Positions 60,511 through 64,000 of a DNA stretch of 64,000 bases are shown piece by piece. The DNA is from Eremophila alpestris peregrina (taxonomy: Eukaryota > Chordata > Aves > Passeriformes > Alaudidae). Numbering within the stretch: the stretch's first letter is position 1; each line of letters starts with the position of its first letter. Made by a program: the position numbers and the translations under genes. The stretch spans positions 2,889,451 to 2,953,450 of the forward strand of contig WMCF01000089.1 in the NCBI GenBank assembly GCA_009792885.1, read 5' to 3'. Below the pieces are notes generated by a model. The model did not search any database, had not been told where the DNA came from, and saw nothing but the letters and a program-made list of their open reading frames with translations.

Positions 60511-62553
60511 TTTCCCTGGGGCCGAGATCTGCAATCCCTAGCAAGGTGCCCCTTTCTCCCGCAACTCCAGCACGATCCTTTCGGACGCGCTGAATTCGGA
60601 GCTGCCACTGCTGAGCGCGGCTGCGTGGGCAGGGGACAGCCCGCAGCGATGTGACCTGCCTGACCGCACTTAAAGCACGCCAAGGCACTGGTCAGGGTGC
60701 GGACGGCTGCCTGAATGGGTGTCAGCTGTTCCTCTCTCACTACGTGTTTGATTATGTCCGCTAAGCTAGCCTCGGCTGGCAGGGAACGCAGGATATCTTT
60801 GGTAACTGAATTACACTGCTGGCGCAGGCAGTCAGCGACCACAGGACCCTTCGCCTCCATCGGCAGGCTAGACGAGTCGACTGCTGCTTGCAGTCGATCC
60901 ACAAACTGCGTGAAGCTCTCGCTTTCTCCCTGTTTTATGGTGGACCACGGAGATGGTCTGGCCACCACCTGGGAAGCGGCACGTATGGCTTCTCTGGCTG
61001 CCCGGGTGGTCGCCCGGACCTCCTCCGCCCGCAGCTGCGCTGCCTGCTGCTGTGGCGTAATCACGTCATCATGTTTCCCTAAAAGCCTGGAAAGACTCGA
61101 CCCGTGCAGCGGCTGTCCCTCTCCAGAGGACTGAGCCAGCATAGCTGCACAGCGGTCTGTCCATTCTTGTTTGAACAAAATTCTTCCTGCCCCATCGAAA
61201 ATCATGCGGCTTATTTGTGTAATATCAAAGGGGAGCATATCATCATTCCCAAAAAGCCCGTCTATGAGGGTAGAAACCATGGCTGAATTAATCCCCTTCT
61301 CTGAAATAACTTTCACAATCGTTTGCACCTCCTTGGGATTAATCGGGGTATAAGTTCTCTGCTGGTTTCCCTGTGCCCCCGTGACTCTGACTGGGAAGGC
61401 TTGTACCGCTGCCGCCGGAGCCCAATTCGCACAAGCTATTTTAATTTTCCCCCAGTCAGTGAGTTTGTGTTTTACTTCTTTTTTCGCATGGCTTAGGGCC
61501 TTATTTAATCCTGACACAAGCCAAGCTTCCCCTATTCTCTCTGTTTCCGCGTCCCACTCGGCGTCCGAGAGCTCCTCCGAGCTCCCGGTACTGTCCGAGC
61601 CGGTGCTATCACCGTCTGAGCCGGAAGTGGAATACCAACCGACTTCCTGCTTACAGTGCCTTTTTCTGGGGCTTCTACCTCGCCCCTCCCTTCGGGGGTG
61701 GTGCTGTTCCCGCCCCCTGGGCTTGCCCCGCCTCCCGCGGGGGCGGGGCTCTTCCCCAGATGGAAGGGGGAGCGGCCCCGGCTCCCGATCGGGCGAGCGC
61801 CCTCCGCCTCCGCCCCGCGCGTGCGCGGTTGCGAAATCCCGCCGGCTGAGCATGCGCTCGCCGGAGGAATGCGGGCCCCGCCCCTCCTCCCTGCCGCCGG
61901 CGCCATTTTCAAACGGGTACGGCGGCGGGTCCGCCCGCGCGCCCGTGGCGGCCGCCCGCTCGGCGCCCCTGGCCTCCTCTGCCAGCTCCCCCCAAAAGGA
62001 CTGCGCGGGCAGTCGCACGTCCCGCGCGGGATCGCCGATTGGCGGCGAAGGAATGGACGAGGGACCTGCGGATTTCTCGGGAGGTTCCGCGACTGGGATG
62101 GGACTCGATGGGTTCCCCGGGGAGATCGGGGGGTCCCGCGGGGGCTCCGGGGGGTCCGGGCTCGTGCTCGGGGAGGGATGGAAACCGCGAATCCCCGGTT
62201 TCTGGCAAACCGTCCTCAGGCGCGGTTTGCGTTGCCGCCCCCACCCCCACCTGAGGCGCGGCTAATAAACACGTACGTGCCGCGTTCCAAGTCTCTTGAT
62301 CCTCTCTCGCGCGGCGCAGCGCCTCCTCTACCTTCCCCCACGCTTTAAGATTTTTGCCGCTGCCGGAAGACTTTGTCTCTTCGGCTAACGCGGCCGTACA
62401 CTCCCCCCACACCTCGGGATGGAGTATATCTGCTGGGCGCTGAATCGCCCCAAGCTCAAGGAGCCTTGCCACAGCAAGGGTAAAATCCTTGGCCTTACAC
62501 TTAATTCCCCATTGCTTGTGCACAAGACTCACGACCTTCGCTATGGCCTCCAT
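60228..62553 (-). CDS. gag: Retroviral Gag polyprotein, split by an apparent +1 frameshift
   Basis: The ATG at 62553 starts an alpharetrovirus-like matrix (MEAIAKVVSL). This frame stays open to 61909 but the downstream domains are in another frame, open from 62261 to 60228, so one extra base (or two missing) must lie between 62261 and about 62020, a tract with runs of five to seven Gs. The second frame contains a PPPY late domain (61928-61917), a long Arg/Gly-rich stretch, a Ser/Asp/Glu-rich stretch, and capsid from about 61,406 with a major homology region (60938-60879). Two CCHC zinc knuckles follow (60677-60636 and 60572-60531). The frame passes the slippery site and ends at 60228 with no protease. 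The break could be real or a homopolymer error. Gag and Gag-Pro-Pol depend on it; env does not. Confidence 0.9.
60468..60516 (-). promoter_or_regulatory. Gag to pro-pol -1 ribosomal frameshift signal
   Basis: The heptamer G GGA AAC (60516-60510, minus strand) is in phase with gag codons and follows the second zinc knuckle by about ten codons. Slippage moves the ribosome into the open pro-pol frame. After six spacer bases, GGGAGGG (60503-60497) can pair with CCCTCCC (60474-60468), a seven-base-pair GC stem with a 22-base loop. A loop GGGCC could pair with downstream GCCC/GGCCC to make a pseudoknot. GGGAAAC is an established retroviral slippery sequence (simian betaretroviruses, visna virus). 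Gag alone would continue to its stop at 60228. Confidence 0.88.
62527..62535 (-). other. Predicted splice donor inside gag
   Basis: Seven codons after the gag ATG the minus strand reads GTC|GTGAGT, with GTGAGT at 62532-62527. The donor is in the same phase as the env acceptor at 57303, so env would begin with the gag start codon and seven gag codons. Avian leukosis viruses make env in this way, with a donor shortly after the gag start. Confidence 0.7.
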
Positions 62554-62657
62554 GAGGGCTGCGTGGTCCCGAGGGCGTCCCCTCTGTCCTGAAGTCGGCC
62601 CCGCCGCTCCAGTCGCTGTTCCCCGTTCCAGGAGTACCCCGAACCCCGACTTCTTCG

Positions 62658-62675
62658 TCCCGGGTTTCGGCACCA
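62658..62675 (-). other. Primer binding site for tRNA-Phe
   Basis: Two bases after the 5' LTR the minus strand reads TGGTGCCGAAACCCGGGA. All 18 bases are complementary to the 3' end of vertebrate cytoplasmic tRNA-Phe(GAA), which ends UUUCGGCACCA. Avian leukosis viruses use tRNA-Trp, so this is unusual for an alpharetrovirus-like pol. Only about 105 bases separate the primer site from the gag start, a short leader. Confidence 0.93.
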
Positions 62676-62677
62676 CT

Positions 62678-63070
62678 TGTTGTCCCGTTCAGGACGTGAC
62701 GACCTGGTTCGTCTACAGCACGGCAGCCTGCCCACAGGCTGCTCGGTCCATTAAGCACACAGACACCAACGTGGTGGATGCAAAATGGCGTTTATTATCT
62801 TGGACTTCGGGGTTTTATAGTCTTAGGGGTTCTTGCCACATCAGCAGGGGTCTGTGGTCTCCTTTGGACTTGTAAGGAGTGGAAAACTGGTGGGGTTTTG
62901 AGGGTGGAGGGACAGGGGTTTCGGGGGGGATGTTGCAAGACCTGTGGAAGTCACGTACTCCCAGATATGGCGGGTAAGATAAGACACTGCACTGGACAAG
63001 AAAGGGAAAGAGCCCTGCAACTTTCCGTCACAACCGAGATCTTCCGTGCGCCTTTCCCTATTCTCCCACA
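62678..63070 (-). repeat. Proviral 5' LTR (393 bp)
   Basis: It is identical in length to the 3' LTR and differs at one base (62923 G against 55040 A). TATAAAA lies at 62819-62813 and AATAAA at 62796-62791. Transcription should start near 62788 and run toward lower coordinates through gag, pol and env. The ends are TG...CA and the outer edge abuts the target duplication. Confidence 0.96.
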
Positions 63071-63076
63071 ACAGGG
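63071..63076. repeat. Target-site duplication, right copy (ACAGGG)
   Basis: It repeats 54789-54794 exactly, fixing both ends of the provirus. Confidence 0.95.
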
Positions 63077-64000
63077 GCAGTCATATAGTTAGTTGGGCAG
63101 ACTGTTAAAGACTACAAATAGGCTATCTTTCCCAGGTATTTCATTTAATGTTCACCATGCCCAAAATTACTAAGAGTCTACACACTGCATTATGCTAAAA
63201 AAAAATATTGAGGTTGGAAATAATTACATCTTAAAAAAAACCAAAATAAAACCTCAAAAGCCCTTGTAATAGCTAAGATGTTTGAAAGAGTAGTAGCTTA
63301 CAGTCAAAAATAATTGGTGAGGACTGAAAGTGCACAAAAGTGGGGCTGATGTAGAATTTGGAGACTCCTGAAACACAGAGTTGCAGGTGAGTCCAATCTG
63401 CCCAGTTATGCTTTTTCATCTCCTTATATTTGTGCATACAACTGAGTGTGTCTGCCATGAACATGAAGTTCCAAGCATCTCTGTTTCTTTATCCAAGGAA
63501 CAAGCTGATGGATTTCCCTTTTTTCATCTCGTTACTATTTTTATGAGGAATATAAAGATATAAGAAAGATATTTTTGATGAGCACTGCAGAGAAGCATAT
63601 GAAATATCAAGCCTTGGAAATAGCATGGAAAGAGCAAACTCAGTCTTTAAATTACCTGTAAAGCTGGTGTCAATCCTCAAAGAAGAAAAAGGTGCTTTTG
63701 ATGACGTAGTTCCTACTACCTAGGTCGCCAATAAAATCAGAAAAGATCCTCTGGTTGTTGAATAGCTGTGGCTGCATTGGGCTCAGTTTGTGGTGCAGAA
63801 AAATCCCCTCTAGGCCTCTGCAAGGGAAGAAACTGACACTGCAGAGTGGAGCTTAAAATATGGGGTCTAGGTGAGCATATATGAATATGAAAATAAATAT
63901 CCAATGAGATATGAAAAAAACCCAGGTAGAATTGCCAGTTTCCTTTTTCTCTAGGCGCTGAGTCTCAAAGCTAGGGAAGAAATAGGAAAGATACAGAAGC
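63077..64000. other. Flanking AT-rich DNA
   Basis: The empty-site sequence continues here from before 54789. I see no gene or recognisable repeat in it. Confidence 0.7.

Larger units (their letters stand above)
54795..63070 (-). mobile_element. Complete endogenous retrovirus, alpharetrovirus-like gag-pol with gamma-type env
   Basis: The 8,276-bp provirus lies on the minus strand: 5' LTR (63070-62678), tRNA-Phe primer site, gag, slippery site, pro-pol, env, polypurine tract and 3' LTR (55187-54795). Target duplications of six bases flank it. Matrix, capsid, protease, reverse transcriptase and integrase resemble avian alpharetroviruses, and so does the promoter/poly(A) arrangement; the envelope has gamma-type hallmarks. 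One base differs between the LTRs (55040 A, 62923 G). Pol and env are uninterrupted; gag has an apparent +1 shift. The insertion is about 12.3 kb past the MOB3B stop codon and opposite in orientation. The sequence is GC- and CpG-rich against an AT-rich host flank, which fits recent arrival. Confidence 0.97.

Noticed and set aside
61381..62265. 294-codon open frame on the + strand
   Set aside because: It is antisense to gag in a very GC-rich tract where stop codons are rare, has a Gly/Ser/Pro/Arg-rich composition and matches nothing known.
62554..62676. Extension of gag upstream to a GTG at 62676
   Set aside because: It would overlap the primer binding site and is not an ATG; family similarity starts at the ATG at 62553.

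Overview
The window is vertebrate, almost certainly bird, genomic DNA: AT-rich, intron-dominated sequence with several decayed CR1 LINE copies (the characteristic avian non-LTR family), older solo-LTR-like pieces, and one host protein gene, MOB3B. MOB3B lies on the + strand in three coding exons (2238-2655, 29482-29684, 42492-42521) that total 651 bases, exactly the 216 codons plus stop expected for the family. Splice phases agree, but exon 2 carries an in-frame TGA (29529-29531) at a normally coding position. The human gene is on 9p, the counterpart of the avian Z, so the window probably comes from a sex chromosome; a degenerating W copy is one reading, an assembly error another.

Layout: 1-2237 upstream or 5' intron sequence; 2238-2655 exon 1; 2656-29481 intron 1, with a solo LTR near 4.7-5.05 kb and CR1 copies near 16-18.4 and 24.4-26.3 kb; 29482-29684 exon 2; 29685-42491 intron 2, with CR1 pieces and a candidate solo LTR at 38.6-39.26 kb; 42492-42521 exon 3; 42522-54788 downstream DNA, containing a clear assembly artefact (a Tn5 mosaic end between two 48-bp copies, 43263-43377) and two more CR1 fragments; 54789-63076 a recently inserted endogenous retrovirus; 63077-64000 plain flank.

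The provirus (54795-63070, minus strand, 8,276 bp) is the notable object. It has 393-bp LTRs differing at one base, a 6-bp target duplication (ACAGGG), a primer site matching tRNA-Phe over all 18 bases, an alpharetrovirus-like gag and pro-pol, and a 648-codon env with gamma-type features (CXXC, CX6CC, N-terminal fusion peptide). A GGGAAAC slippery heptamer with a 7-bp GC stem six bases downstream links gag to pro-pol; protease is in the pol frame, unlike avian leukosis viruses. A donor after gag codon 7 and an acceptor just upstream of env are in phase, so env probably uses the gag start codon, as in alpharetroviruses. Pol and env are open throughout. Gag is broken by an apparent +1 shift in a G-run-rich tract, and integrase lacks the first His of its zinc site. 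The combination looks like a recombinant avian retroviral lineage.
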